Shown piece by piece: positions 13,301 through 27,700 of a stretch of DNA of 64,000 nt (the first letter of the stretch is position 1; every line of letters starts with the position of its first letter). The position numbers and the translations under genes are program-made. Source of the DNA: Paraescarpia echinospica (Eukaryota; Annelida; Polychaeta; Sabellida; Siboglinidae); NCBI GenBank assembly GCA_020002185.1, contig CM034538.1, positions 66,697,424 to 66,761,423 of the forward strand, written 5' to 3'. The notes beneath the pieces are model-generated. The model ran no database searches, had not been told where the DNA came from, and worked only from the letters and a program-made list of their open reading frames with translations.

Positions 13301-15746
13301 GCTCTTAGACTGAATGAGGACTGTTGTTGCTCTTAGAATGTGATTGAGGAGAACTGTTGTTGCTCTTAGACTGAATGAGGAATGTTGTTGCTGTTAGACT
13401 GAATGATGAGGACTGTTGTTGCTCTTAGACTGTGAATGAGGAGGACTGTTGTTGCTCTTAGACTGAATGAGGACTGCTGTTGCAGTTAGACTGAATGAGG
13501 AGGACTGTTGTTGCTCTTAGACTGAATGGGGTGGACCGTTGTTGCTCTTAGACTGTGAATGATGAGGACCGTTGTTGCTCTTAGACTGTGATTGAGGAGG
13601 ACTGTTGTTGTTCTTTGACTGTGAATGAGGAATGTTGTTGCTCTTAGACTGTGAAAGAGGAGGGCTCTTGTTGCTCTTAGACTGTGAATGAAGACTGTTG
13701 TTTCTCTTAGACTGTGATTGAGGAGGAATGTTGTTGCTCTTAGACTGTGATTGAGGAGGACTGTTGTTGCTCTTAGACTGAACGAGGACTGTTGTTGCTC
13801 TTAGACTGAATGAGGAGAACTGTTGTTGCTCTTAGACTGTGATTGAGGAGGACTGTTGTTGCTCTTAGACAGAATGGGAGGACCGTTGTTGCTGTTAGAC
13901 TGAATGAGGAGGACTGTTGTTGCTCTTAGACTGTGATTGAGGAGGACCGTTGTTGCTCTTAGACTGAACGAATAATGTTGTTGCTCTTAGGCTGTGAAAG
14001 AGGAGGATTGTTGTTGCTCTTAGACTGAATGGGGAGGACCGTTGTTGCTCTTAGACTGTGAATGATGAGGACCGTTGTTGCTCTTAGACTATGATTGAGG
14101 AGGACTGTTGTTGTTCTTTGACTGTGAATGAGGAATGTTGTTGCTCTTAGACTGTGAAAGAGGAGGGCTCTTGTTGCTCTTAGACTGTGAATGAAGACTG
14201 TTGTTGCTCTTAGACTGTGATTGAGGAGGACTGTTGTTGCTCTTAGACTGAACGAGGACTGTTGTTGCTCTTAGACTGATTGAGGAGGACTGTTGTTGCT
14301 CTTAGACAGAATGGGAGGACCGTTGTTGCTGTTAGACTGAATGAGGAGGACTGTTGTTGCTCTTAGACTGTGATTGAGGAGGACCGTTGTTGCTCTTAGA
14401 CTGTGAACGAATAATGTTGTTGCTCTTAGGCTGTGAAAGACGAGGATTGTTGTTGCTCTTAGACTGAATGGGGAGGACCGTTGTTACTCTTAGACTGTGA
14501 ATGAGGAGGACTGTTGTTGCTCTTAAACTGTGAATGATGAGGACCGTTGTTGCTCTTAGACTGTGATTGAGGAGGACTGTTGTTGTTCTTAGACTGTGAA
14601 TGAGGAATGTTGTTGCTCTTAGACTGAAAGAGGAGGACTGTTGTTGCTCTTAGATTGAATGGGGAGGGCCGTTGTTGCTCTTAGACTGTGATTGAGGAGG
14701 ACTGTTGTTGTTCTTAGACTGTGAATGAGGACTGTTGTTGCTCTTAGACTGTGAAAGAGGAGGACTGTTGTTTCTCTTAGACTGAATGAGGACTGTTGTT
14801 GCTCTTAGACTGAATAAGGAGGACCGTTGTTGCTCTTAGACTGTGAATGATGAGGACCGTTGTTGCTCATAGACTGTGATTGAGGATGAATGTTGCTCTT
14901 AGACTGTGAAAGAGGAGGACTGTTGTTGCTCTTATACTGTGAATGAGGAATGTTGTTGCTCTTAGACTGAATGAGGTCTGCTGTTGCTCTTAGTGAATGA
15001 GCAGGAGTTGTTGCTCTTAGACTGTGAATGAGGAATGTTGTAGCTCTTTGACTGAATGAGGTCTGCTGTTGCTCTTAGTGAATGCGCAGGAGTTGTTGCT
15101 CTTAGACTGAATGAGGAGGAATGTTGTAGCTCTTAGACTGAATGAGGACTGTTGTTGCTCTTACACTATGAATGAGGACTGTTGTTGGTGTTGCCAGGTA
15201 TTACGCCCAGAAGATCTTCTTCCTGTTGATGTCGCACGAGGACTTCGACAAGATGATGCAGAAGTACGTGCCGAGTCAGTCACTGCGCAACATCCAGGAC
15301 AAGCTGGACACGCTGAAGAAAAAGGTAGGACAGCACATACACCCTGAGTGATCTGTATGAGTAACCTCGCCAGCAAACTGACAGAGCACTTCTGGATCTT
15401 ATTATCATCCCATGTCCCACTTGGTGTGATATGGTAGGTCGATGACTAGAACACCAGACAGTCATTTGGTGTAGCCTCGTTGAAAACCACCAGTGGGTGC
15501 TTCAGAACTTTCGTTCACCGGATTTTTCCTTTGTCTTTTCGGATGAGACAAAATTATGTAAGTTTCTTCAACCTGTGTCTACATCAGGAGAAGTTAACAG
15601 TCTACATGGAGCAGACGTACAGCCTGTTGTGGACTCACAGAGGGAGTGGGGTCTGTCTCCAACCACTGTGTATGTACATACGCATGTTTGTATGTAGTAT
15701 GTAATGAATGTTTTTATTTGCTGCTAATGGTTTTTAAATATATATA

Positions 15747-15778
<32 letters not shown>

Positions 15779-18700
15779 CCTGACGTATGTAGATATCCAC
15801 ACCTATACATTCCCTGTCAGGTCAGTTGATGATGTGAAGTCATGCGTGACAGAACTAGTGTAATCACTGCATTGAATGCACTCAGTCCAGTACAAGAATG
15901 TCCTATCCTAGCATTTAGCGACTTGATACTGTGTCAGTTGGATCCATTGTAAACACACCCGTCTTGAGGTAATTTAGTAGTGCAGCTATGGTGAGCCAGT
16001 AACCATAACTAGCATTGTGTCATTATCAGTGCTTCCTTTCCTTCACAGTCGTCACAATAAAGTAATAATTAGAGGCAGCAAGATGATTGTTTGGCATGTG
16101 GAAGGTTCTGTGTCATTTCATGCTCCATTAACGTCTGTTATTCACACGTTTGTCTTGTTATCAAGTACTCGCGTGTCTCCTGTGTGGCTCATTTAGACGC
16201 AGTCACACAGACAAAGTGGTTAATTATTTAACCGCCTGATTAATTGGTGTATGTGTTTAATCACATTTATTTAATTTCTTTGCACAGTCGTGAATCTTTT
16301 ATGAAGCAACAAGTTCATGTTTGTGATTACCTTATCCAGAGGCATTTTAGGTAATATTGTCATGAATAGTTTAGTGTATCAAACGTAAAACTTTGCAAAG
16401 TTGAAAGCAATGCCACTTAACCAGGATTTTTATAGATTTATTGGGGTTTCTAATACCCATTCTGCTGTGAAGTAATATTTAATGTTTGAGGCATGATGGC
16501 CAAGTTACCATGTATTGCCCAATTATTTAATAACAATTAGTATAACTTATTGTATGATTGCTTACCTACTGGCACACAGGTTGTAAGTGGGAATTGGGTC
16601 AAGGTCACGTCTACTTAGTTCCCTGTTAACAGAAGAAAGACACCCAACCCACATCAGTGGATCACAGATTCACACATCTAGTCTCAAAACCTAAACCAAT
16701 GAGAAAGACAGAACATTTCAAGAATTAAATCAATGTGTTTCCTTTGGTTCTGGGTGTCAGCACCCACTCCCGTAGAGAAACAGACAGTGGCTAAGTCAGG
16801 GAAGAAACTCTCATAGAAATAATGTAATGGAAGGAGATAGGATCTTTTATTTTTGGTAGTCAATAAATTATGAAATTTGCTAGCAGTGTTGTGAGCATTA
16901 TTGACTCAGTGTACCTATTTACATTGTTATTAAAGTGAGTTGTGGCTGATTCAGTATTGTTACTAGAGGCCATAAAATGTTGTCATGCAACTATCGATTA
17001 TGCATTTTCTTCTCCCAAATTCAGGGTCTCGGTGACCCACCGAGTGAAGTGTCATCAGCTCGCAGCAGGAGGTCGGGTCATGGGTCAAGGTCAGGGTCAT
17101 CCACACGAGGCAATTCTGCATCGAGGTAGGTTTCATTGCATTCATAAACAACAAACTGTATCTCTAATTCACTTGTGCTATATATGTGTTTGAGTTGGTG
17201 ATGATGGGATGTTTGAGTTGATGATGACGGGATGTTTGAGTTGATGACGACGGGATGTTTGAGCTGGTGATGATGGGATGTTTGAGTTGGTGATGACGGG
17301 ATGTTTGAGTTGATGATGACGGGATGTTTTAGTTGATGACGACGGGATGTTTGAGCTGGTGATGATGGGATGTTTGAGTTGGTGACGACGGGATGTTTGA
17401 ATTTATGGTGACGGGATGTTTGAGTTGGTGATGACGGGATGTTTGAGTTGATGATGACGGGATGTTTGAGTTGGTGATGACGGGATGTTTGAGTTGATGA
17501 TGGGATGTTTGAGTTTATGATGACGGGATGTTTGAGTTGGTGATGACGGGATGTTTGAGTTGATAATGACGGGATGCTTGAGTTGGTGATGACGGGATGT
17601 TTGAGTTGGTGATGACGGGATGTTTGAATTTATGGTGACGGGATGTTTGAGTTGGTGATGACGGGATGTTTGAGTTGATGATGACGGGATGTTTGAGTTG
17701 GTGATGACGGGATGTTTGAGTTGATGATGGGATGTTTGAGTTTATGATGACGGGATGTTTGAGTTGGTGATGACGGGATGTTTGAGTTGATAATGACGGG
17801 ATGCTTGAGTTGGTGATGACGGGATGTTTGAGTTGGTGATGACGGGATGTTTGAATTTATGGTGACGGGATGTTTGAGTTGGTGATGACGGGATGTTTGA
17901 GTTTATGATGACGGGATGTTTGAGTTGGTGATGACGGGATGTTTGAGTTGATGATGACGGGATGTTTGAATTGATGGTGACGGGATGTTTGAGGAACGCT
18001 TTTACGTGGTAACCATTCTTTTTATCAGCGCGAGTGAGAATGGCCCAACACCTTCTAGTGGCACAAAACGGCGGTCAGCGATACGAACAGACGAAGTGAC
18101 AATGAACGAGATAACGTCAATGACAGCGCTGATGGCTGCCAACGACTGGCGAGATCGACAGAAGGGACTGGCTCAGTTCCAGGAGATGACGGAAAGCATC
18201 CCGACCATTTTGGGAAACCACATAGTTAAGGTACCTATGTTATCCTTATAGGGAGAGGGGCATGGCACGGGTCTCAACCTCCCAATCCCAACTTGTTTAG
18301 GGGCTAAAATCCAACAATTTTTTTTAGAGTCCACTTCCCTCTCACAGAACATCTGCATTTCTTAGAGTATTAGAGTATTTTGATTTAATTTGCAAATCTG
18401 CTAAGTTAAGGCGCTAATTCATAATGTTTGAAAATGTAAGCAAAATGATAGTTATCGTGATTTTTTTACATAGCAGATTCATAAAATGCATATTTTGGCC
18501 ACAAAATGTATCAATATTCCATTTTCTTGTAGTTAAGCATATAGTCGAGATGGTGTTCGATTGAACAGGTCTGCCAGCTCTTTGAACAATGCAGAGGACT
18601 GCATTCTACACTATATAAGAACTTACCTTTACCTTTTTAGTTGTTTTTAAGATGTAGCTATTTCATAGTAATTGTTTTATTTCTAGGTATCAATTTAAAA

Positions 18701-21700
18701 TAACGTTTTGTTATAAAATATCAGTGCACATAATTTTAGCAAACATATTTGTATTTTTTATTATTTTTGGTTGACAAAGAAAACAATTACTGTTGTTATT
18801 ATTGTCATTAATCATGGCAAACTAGTTGTTTGTGAAAGCAAAATAGAATGGTAAGATCCAACAATGAAAATCTACAATATAAACAACTAAAACTGTCATT
18901 CACCAAAACAAACACTCTGCACTCTGCCTTGTTGTTTTACGTCTTTTGTCGATCTGCAGCATGACTGGTAGCCTAGCTGAGGTACATTTTCGCTGATTCC
19001 CTCCACAGTGCTACTCCATATTTATGGTTGTCGTCATTGTTCTTTTCCTCCCCATGTCCATATCAAGACTTATTTTAGCTGCTTTGCCACCGTCTTTTAT
19101 ATCATACGACCAGTTCATCTCCTTATGCTGTGTAGGTGATTTGTGTTACTTTGTACACTCTGTGTGACAGAGAGCTGACAACTGATGGAAATGTTTGTAT
19201 CATACAACTAGTTCATCTCCTTATGCTGTGTAGGTGATTTGTGTTACTTTGTACTCTCTGGGTGACAGAGAGAGCTTACAACTGATGGAAATGTTTGTAT
19301 CATACAACTAGTTCATCTCCTTATGCTGTGTAGGTGATTTGTGTTACTTTGTACTCTCTGGGTGACAGAGAGAGCTTACAACTGATGGAAGTGTTTGTTT
19401 CATACAACTAGTTCATCTCCTTATGCTGTGTAGGTGATTTGTGTTACTTTGTACACTCTGTGTGACAGAGAGAGCTTACAACTGATGGAAATGTTTGTAT
19501 CATACAACTAGTTCATCTCCTTATGCTGTGTAGGTGATTTGTGTTACTTTGTACTCTCTGGGTGACAGAGAGAGCTTACAACTGATGGAAATGTTTGTAT
19601 CATACAACTAGTTCATCTCCTTATGCTGTGTAGGTGATTTGTGTTACTTTGTACTCTCTGGGTGACAGAGAGAGCTTACAACTGATGGAAGTGTTTGTTT
19701 CATACAACTAGTTCATCTCCTTATGCTGTGTAGGTGATTTGTGTTACTTTGTACACTCTGGGTGACAGAGAGCTGACAACTGATGGAAGTGTTTGTATCA
19801 TACAACTAGTTCATCTCCTTATGCTGTGTAGGTGATTTGTGTTACTTTGTACACTCTGGGTGACAGAGAGCTTACAACTGATGGAAGTGTTTGTATCATA
19901 CAACTAGTTCATCTCCTTATGCTGTGTAGGTGATTTGTGTTACTTTGTACACTATGGGTGACAGAGAGCTGACAACTGATGGAAGTGTTTGTTTCATACA
20001 ACTAGTTCATCTCCTTATGCTGTGTAGGTGATTTGTGTTACTTTGTACACTCTGTGTGACAGAGAGCTGACAAAAGATGGAAGTGTTTGTTTCATACGAC
20101 CAGTTCATCTCCTTATGCTGTGTAGGTGATTTGTGTTACTTTGTACACTCTGGGTGACAGAGAGCTGACAACTGATGGAAGTGTTTGTTTCATACAACTA
20201 GTTCATCTCCTTATGCTGTGTAGGTGATTTGTGTTACTTTGTACTCTCTGGGTGACAGAGAGCTGACAACTGATGGAAGTGTTTGTTTCATACAACTAGT
20301 TCATCTCCTTATGCTGTGTAGGTGATTTGTGTTACTTTGTACACTCTGGGTGACAGAGAGCTGACAACTGATGGAAGTGTTTGTTTCATACAACTAGTTC
20401 ATCTCCTTATGCTGTGTAGGTGATTTGTGTTACTTTGTACACTCTGTGTGACAGAGAGCTGACAACTGATGGAAGTGTTTGTTTCATACAACCAGTTCAT
20501 CTCCTTATGCTGTGTAGGTGATTTGTGTTACTTTGTACACTCTGTGTGACAGAGAGCTTACAACTGATGGAAGTGTTTGTTTCATACAACTAGTTCATCT
20601 CCTTATGCTGTGTAGGTGATTTGTGTTACTTTGTACACTCTGGGTGACAGAGAGCTGACAACTGATGGAAGTGTTTGTTTCATACAACTAGTTCATCTCC
20701 TTATGCTGTGTAGGTGATTTGTGTTACTTTGTACTCTCTGGGTGACAGAGAGCTGACAACTGATGGAAGTGTTTGTTTCATACAACTAGTTCATCTCCTT
20801 ATGCTGTGTAGGTGATTTGTGTTACTTTGTACACTCTGGGTGACAGAGAGCTGACAACTGATGGAAGTGTTTGTTTCATACAACTAGTTCATCTCCTTAT
20901 GCTGTGTAGGTGATTTGTGTTACTTTGTACACTCTGGGTGACAGAGAGCTGACAACTGATGGAAGTGTTTGTTTCATACAACTAGTTCATCTCCTTATGC
21001 TGTGTAGGTGATTTGTGTTACTGGAAGTGTTTGTTTCATACAACTAGTTCATCTCCTTATGCTGTGTAGGTGATTTGTGTTACTTTGTACACTCTGTGTG
21101 ACAGAGAGCTGACAAAAGATGGAAGTGTTTGTTTCATACGACCAGTTCATCTCCTTATGCTGTGTAGGTGATTTGTGTTACTTTGTACACTCTGTGTGAC
21201 AGAGAGCTGACAACTGATGGAAGTGTTTGTTTCATACAACTAGTTCATCTCCTTATGCTGTGTAGGTGATTTGTGTTACTTTGTACTCTCTGTGTGACAG
21301 AGAGAGCTTACAACTGATGGAAGTGTTTGTTTCATACAACTAGTTCATCTCCTTATGCTGTGTAGGTGATTTGTGTTACTTTGTACACTCTGGGTGACAG
21401 AGAGAGTTAACAACTGATGGAAGTGTTTGTTTCATACAACTAGTTCATCTCCTTATGCTGTGTAGGTGATTTGTGTTACTTTGTACACTCTGTGTGACAG
21501 AGAGAGCTTACAACTGATGGAAGTGTTTGTTTCCTTGCAGATCTTTGACAAATTCATCCCCTGCCTAAAGGACTCGAACAGTAAGGTGAACTTGCAGGCT
21601 CTGCATGTGATGTCAGAGGTGACACGACCACTGCGTGAATACATGAACAATGTCATCAACCTCACTGTATCGACTGTCTCCTCCAACCTGTCTTCTAAGA

Positions 21701-24700
21701 ACAAGGACATCCTGCAAGCAGCGACCACCGTATTAGACAGCTTCATTGAGTGTCTAGGTATGTGGTGTTATCATATTGCAGAAGCCACAGTTTGATAGGT
21801 AACAATATTTTTGATGTGTTACTGCAGTCTGATCTTCATTTAAAACTCACTCTCCCTCTGCAGCCCGTCATTAAGCATGCTCGTTTGTGTTCATAATATA
21901 AGTGTTCATAACATAAGTGTATGAAGTGACACATGCATATGATACGTGTGTAGAGTCTTGCCAAAGTCATTGACAGAAGTAACTCTGATTGTTAGATGTG
22001 GTAGCTTGAGAACGTCTCAATAGCCTTGTGATGGACAGTACACAGAGTTCGACCACTTGTTTCTTTACAGTTCAAGTGATGTACAGTACACAGAGCTTGA
22101 CAACTTGTGTCTTTACAATCCAAGTGATGTACAGTACACAGAGCTCGACCACTTGTGTCTTTACAGTTCAAGTGATGTACAGTACACAGAGCTCAACCAC
22201 TTGTGTCTTTACAATCCAAGTGATGTACAGTACACAGAGCTCGACAACTTGTGTCTTTACAATCCAAGTGATGTACAGTACACAGAGCTCGACCACTTGT
22301 GTCTTTACAATCCAAGTGATGTACAGTACACAGAGCTCGACAACTTGTGTCTTTACAATCCAAGTGATGTACAGTACACAGAGCTCGACCACTTGTGTTT
22401 TTACAGTTCAAGTGATGTACAGTACACAGAGCTCGACAACTTGTGTCTTTACAATCCAAGTGATGTACAGTACACATAGCTCGACCACTTGTGTCTTTAC
22501 AGTTCAAGTGATGTACAGTACACATAGTTCGACCACTTGTGTCTTTACAGTTCAAGTGATGTACAGTACATAGAGCTCGACCACTTTTGTCTTTACAGTT
22601 AAAATGATGTACAGTACACAGAGTTCGACCACTTGTGTCTTTACAGTTTAAGTGATGTACAGTACATAGAGCTCGACCACTTGTGTCTTTACAATCCAAG
22701 TGATGTACAGTACACAGAGCTCGACCACTTGTGTCTTTACAGTTCAAGTGATGTACAGTACACAGAGCTCGACCACTTGTGTCTTTACACTTCAAGTGAT
22801 GTACAGTACACAGAGCTCGACAACTTGTGTCTTTACAATCCAAGTGATGTACAGTACACAGAGCTCGACCACTTGTGTCTTTACAGTTCAAGTGATGTAC
22901 AGTACACAGAGTTCGACCACTTGTGTCTTTACAGTTCAAGTGATGTACAGTACACAGAGCTCGACCACTTTTGTCTTTACAGTTAAAATGATGTACAGTA
23001 CACAGAGTTCGACCACTTGTGTCTTTACAGTTCAAGTGATGTACAGTACATAGAGCTTGACCACTTGTGTCTTTACAATCCAAGTGATGTACAGTACACA
23101 TAGCTCGACCACTTGTGTCCTTACAGTTCAAATGATGTACAGTACACAGAGTTCAACCACTTGTGTCTTCACAGTTCAAGTGATGTACAGTACATAGAGC
23201 TCGACCACTTGTGTCTTTACACTTCAAGTGATGTACAGTACACAGAGGTCGACCACTTGTGTCTTTACAGTTCAAGTGATGTACACTACATAGAGCTCGA
23301 CCACTTGTGTCTTTACAGTTCAAGTGATGTACAGTACACAGAGCTCGACCACTTGTGTCTTTACAGTTCAAGTGATGTACAGTATATAGAGCTCGACCAC
23401 TTGTGTCTTTACACTTCAAGTGATGTATAGTACATAGAGCTTGACCACTTGTGTCTTTACACTTCAAGTGATGTACAGTACATAGAGCTCGACCACTTGT
23501 GTATTTACAGTTCAAGTGATGTACAGTACATAGAGCTCGACCACTTGTGTCTTTATTCATACAAATTCAAGTAGACCCAGTGGAAAATAATTTAATCTAT
23601 CAAATGATTTCATCAAAACTAAACAATACATTTTTACAAATGAGCTACTGCTATAGAGGATACTAGACAGGGTATGATGTTTTGCGAGATGATTTTAGAC
23701 GAGACAGAAAACATTTGTTTTTAAATTCTATTGTGGAATTCAGTCTTGAAAATATTAAAATTGAACTGCCTGAAAAAAACATTGGAATTATCTCAGAATA
23801 AAAAAAAAATTGGTGGTTAAATATCGGAGGTAAGTAAATAAGAATGTTATCTTGGATGTGATAGTCACCAGCTTACCGTCTTTGTTACCATGTAATTGAG
23901 TGAACCATGTTGAGCAGATCACGTGACAGTCATGTAATTGCTTGCAGATGGATCACTGCTGTTGCAGCCGTTTGCTAACCAAGTACAGAGTGGAAATCAA
24001 CGGATAAAACCAGACATGATAGACCGTGTTGCATGTAAGTTGCCACTGTGATTCATAAAAAGTTTTACTGGACAGATAAGCCAGCACTGTGGAAGACCTA
24101 ACAACTGTCAATTAAGAGGACCAGCGTTGAACCTCTCTTGTGCATTTTGTTGTTTTGTTAAAACTGTCTACAACTCGTCAAATACCTGCCATATGGCAAG
24201 GCAGTTGGAAGTGTCTTCATTCAAACCCTCCAATGCTACAGAGTAACCCTACTGGACAATACTTGTCACATTTGATATGTACCTAATACAGAGACAAGAG
24301 TTGTAGTAAGAGAAGCAGCTGTATGAATATATGTCTGTGGAGCGTTGTTTTTAATGTATTGCTTTGATGCAATAGCCATTGTCTATTAGCTGTGCAGTTG
24401 TGTTGTGTCCACCTGGACTGTCAGGGGAATCCACTTAGATTGTACATCTTTTCTTTTAGTTACGTTGCCATGTGGCAACTTCTAACAAGACGTTGTATCA
24501 GCAGTAAATGTAAACATTATGTTAACCATTACTATTATTACTACTATGACTGACTTGGGGGGTTCTGTAGCGGGAAGTAATACAACAAACGTGTGCTGTG
24601 TTACTGCTGATGTTGAAGTGGTCACTGTGTTCTTACTGCCATTTAGTGTCTCAGGTTTGTGGTGACCAGTTTCTATGGCAGAACTGAGGCATGACGCTTT

Positions 24701-27700
24701 ATTTGCTAAGTGATTGTTAGTTTCTGGCAAAAGTCGTTGTTTGGCACAGAGCCAGATGGACAGTGGAGTGAGTGGACATTAATACACTTCATACATCACT
24801 GACCAGATGTGTCAATAATGGATGAAAATATTTCTTTCAGAATATAACATTCCATATATACCAAATAGAATACAAGGAGTATTGTGTTTGCAATGTATAA
24901 CATTCCATATATACCAAATAGAATACAAGGAGTATTGTGTTTGCAATGTATAACATTCCATATATACCAAATAGAATACAAGGAGTATTGTGTTTGCAAT
25001 GTATAACATTCCATATATACCAAACAGAATACAAGGAGTATTGTGTTTGCAATGTATAACATTCCATATATACCAAACAGAATACAAGGAGTATTGTGTT
25101 TGCAATGTATAACATTCCATATATACCAAATAGAATACAAGGAGTATTGTGTTTGCAATGTATAACATTCCATATATACCAAATAGAATACAAGGAGTAT
25201 TGTGTTTGCAATGTATAACATTCCATATATACCAAATAGAATACAAGGAGTATTGTGTTTGCAATGTATAACATTCCATATATACCAAACAGAATACAAG
25301 GAGTATTGTGTTTGCAATGTATAACATTCCATATATACCAAATAGAATACAAGGAGTATTGTGTTTGCAATGTATAACATTCCATATATACCAAATAGAA
25401 TACAAGGAGTATTGTGTTTGCAATGTATAACATTCCATATATACCAAATAGAATACAAGGAGTATTGTGTTTGCAATGTATAACATTCCATATATACCAA
25501 ACAGAATACAAGGAGTATTGTGTTTGCAATGTATAACATTCCATATATACCAAATAGAATACAAGGAGTATTGTGTTTGCAATGTATAACATTCCATATA
25601 TACCAAATAGAATACAAGGAGTATTGTGTTTGCAATGTATAACATTCCATATATACCAAATAGAATACAAGGAGTATTGTGTTTGCAATGTATAACATTC
25701 CATATATACCAAATAGAATACAAGGAGTATTGTGTTTGCAATGTATAACATTCCATATATACCAAATAGAATACAAGGAGTATTGTGTTTGCAATGTATA
25801 ACATTCATGGACGTATTATGTTTTATGCCAGTCTTTGCTACATCCCCACTTATGTGTTGTCATGGACGTATTATGTTTTATGCCAGTCTTTGCTACATCC
25901 CCACTTATGTATTGTCATGGACGTATTATGTTTTATGCCAGTCTTTGCTACATCCCCACTTATGTGTTGTCATGGACGTATTATGTTTTATGCCAGTCTT
26001 TGCTACATCCCCACTTATGTATTGTCATGGACGTATTATGTTTTATGCCAGTCTTTGCTACATCCCCACTTATGTGTTGTCATGGACGTATTATGTTTTA
26101 TGCCAGTCTTTGCTACATCACTTACTTATGTATTGTCATGGACGTATTATGTTTTATGCCAGTCTTTGCTACATCCCCACTTATGTGTTGTCATGGACGT
26201 ATTATGTTTTATGCCAGTCTTTGCTACATCCCCACTTATGTGTAGTCATGGACGTATTATGTTTTATGCCAGTCTTTGCTACATCCCCACTTATGTGTTG
26301 TCATGGACGTATTATGTTTTATGCCAGTCTTTGCTACATCCCCACTTATGTATTGTCATGGACGTATTATGTTTTATGCCAGTCTTTGCTACATCCCCAC
26401 TTATGTGTAGTCATGGACGTATTATGTTTTATGCCAGTCTTTGCTACATCCCCACTTATGTGTTGTCATGGACGTATTATGTTTTATGCCAGTCTTTGCT
26501 ACATCCCCACTTATGTGTTGTCATGGACGTATTATGTTTTATGCCAGTCTTTGCTACATCCCCACTTATGTATTGTCATGGACGTATTATGTTTTATGCC
26601 AGTCTTTGCTACATCCCCACTTATGTGTAGTCATGGACGTATTATGTTTTATGCCAGTCTTTGCTACATCCCCACTTATGTGTTGTCATGGACGTATTAT
26701 GTTTTATGCCAGTCTTTGCTACATCCCCACTTATGTATTGTCATGGACGTATTATGTTTTATGCCAGTCTGCTACATCCCCACTTATGTATTGTCATGGA
26801 CGTATTATGTTTTATGCCAGTCTTTGCTACATCCCCACTTATGTGTTGTCATGGACGTATTATGTTTTATGCCAGTCTTTGCTACATCCCCACTTATGTA
26901 TTGTCATGGACGTATTATGTTTTATGCCAGTCTTTGCTACATCCCCACTTATGTATTGTCATGGACGTATTATGTTTTATGCCAGTCTTTGCTACATCCC
27001 CACTTATGTGTTGTCATGGACGTATTATGTTTTATGCCAGTCTTTGCTACATCCCCACTTATGTATTGTCATGGACGTATTATGTTTTATGCCAGTCTTT
27101 GCTACATCCCCACTTATGTGTAGTCATGGACGTATTATGTTTTATGCCAGTCTTTGCTACATCCCCACTTATGTGTTGTCATGGACGTATTATGTTTTAT
27201 GCCAGTCTTTGCTACATCCCCACTTATGTATTGTCATGGATGTATTATGTTTTATGCCAGTCTTTGCTACACCCCCACTTATGTATTGTCATGGACGTAT
27301 TATGTTTTATGCCAGTCTTTGCTACATCCCCACTTATGTGTTGTCATGGACGTATTATGATTTATGCCAGTCTGCTACATCCTTACTTATGTATTGTCAT
27401 GGATGTATTATGTTTTATGCCAGTCTTTGCTACACCCCCACTTATGTGTTGTCATGGACGTATTATGATTTATGCCAGTCTTTGCTACATCCCCACTTAT
27501 GTGTTGTCATGGACGTATTATGATTTTTAATGGGAAACAGTTGCAAGGATGACAGCATAAACCCGAAGCTCGATGGCCAAAAAGGCCGTCATTTAAAATC
27601 AACAGACTAACAACCACGTCTAAAAACGCAGAGTCATTCAAAATCAACAGACTAACAACTACAGCTAAAAACGCAGAGTCATTCAAAATCAACAGACTAA

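Noticed and set aside
22028..23560. Open frames of up to 312 codons on both strands
   Set aside because: Periodic translation of a 48-bp minisatellite with no recognisable domain.
24796..27530. Long hydrophobic repeat proteins (332 codons minus strand, 463 codons plus strand)
   Set aside because: These translate 53-bp and 55-bp intronic arrays. Three units return to the same frame, so stop-free units give long frames by chance.
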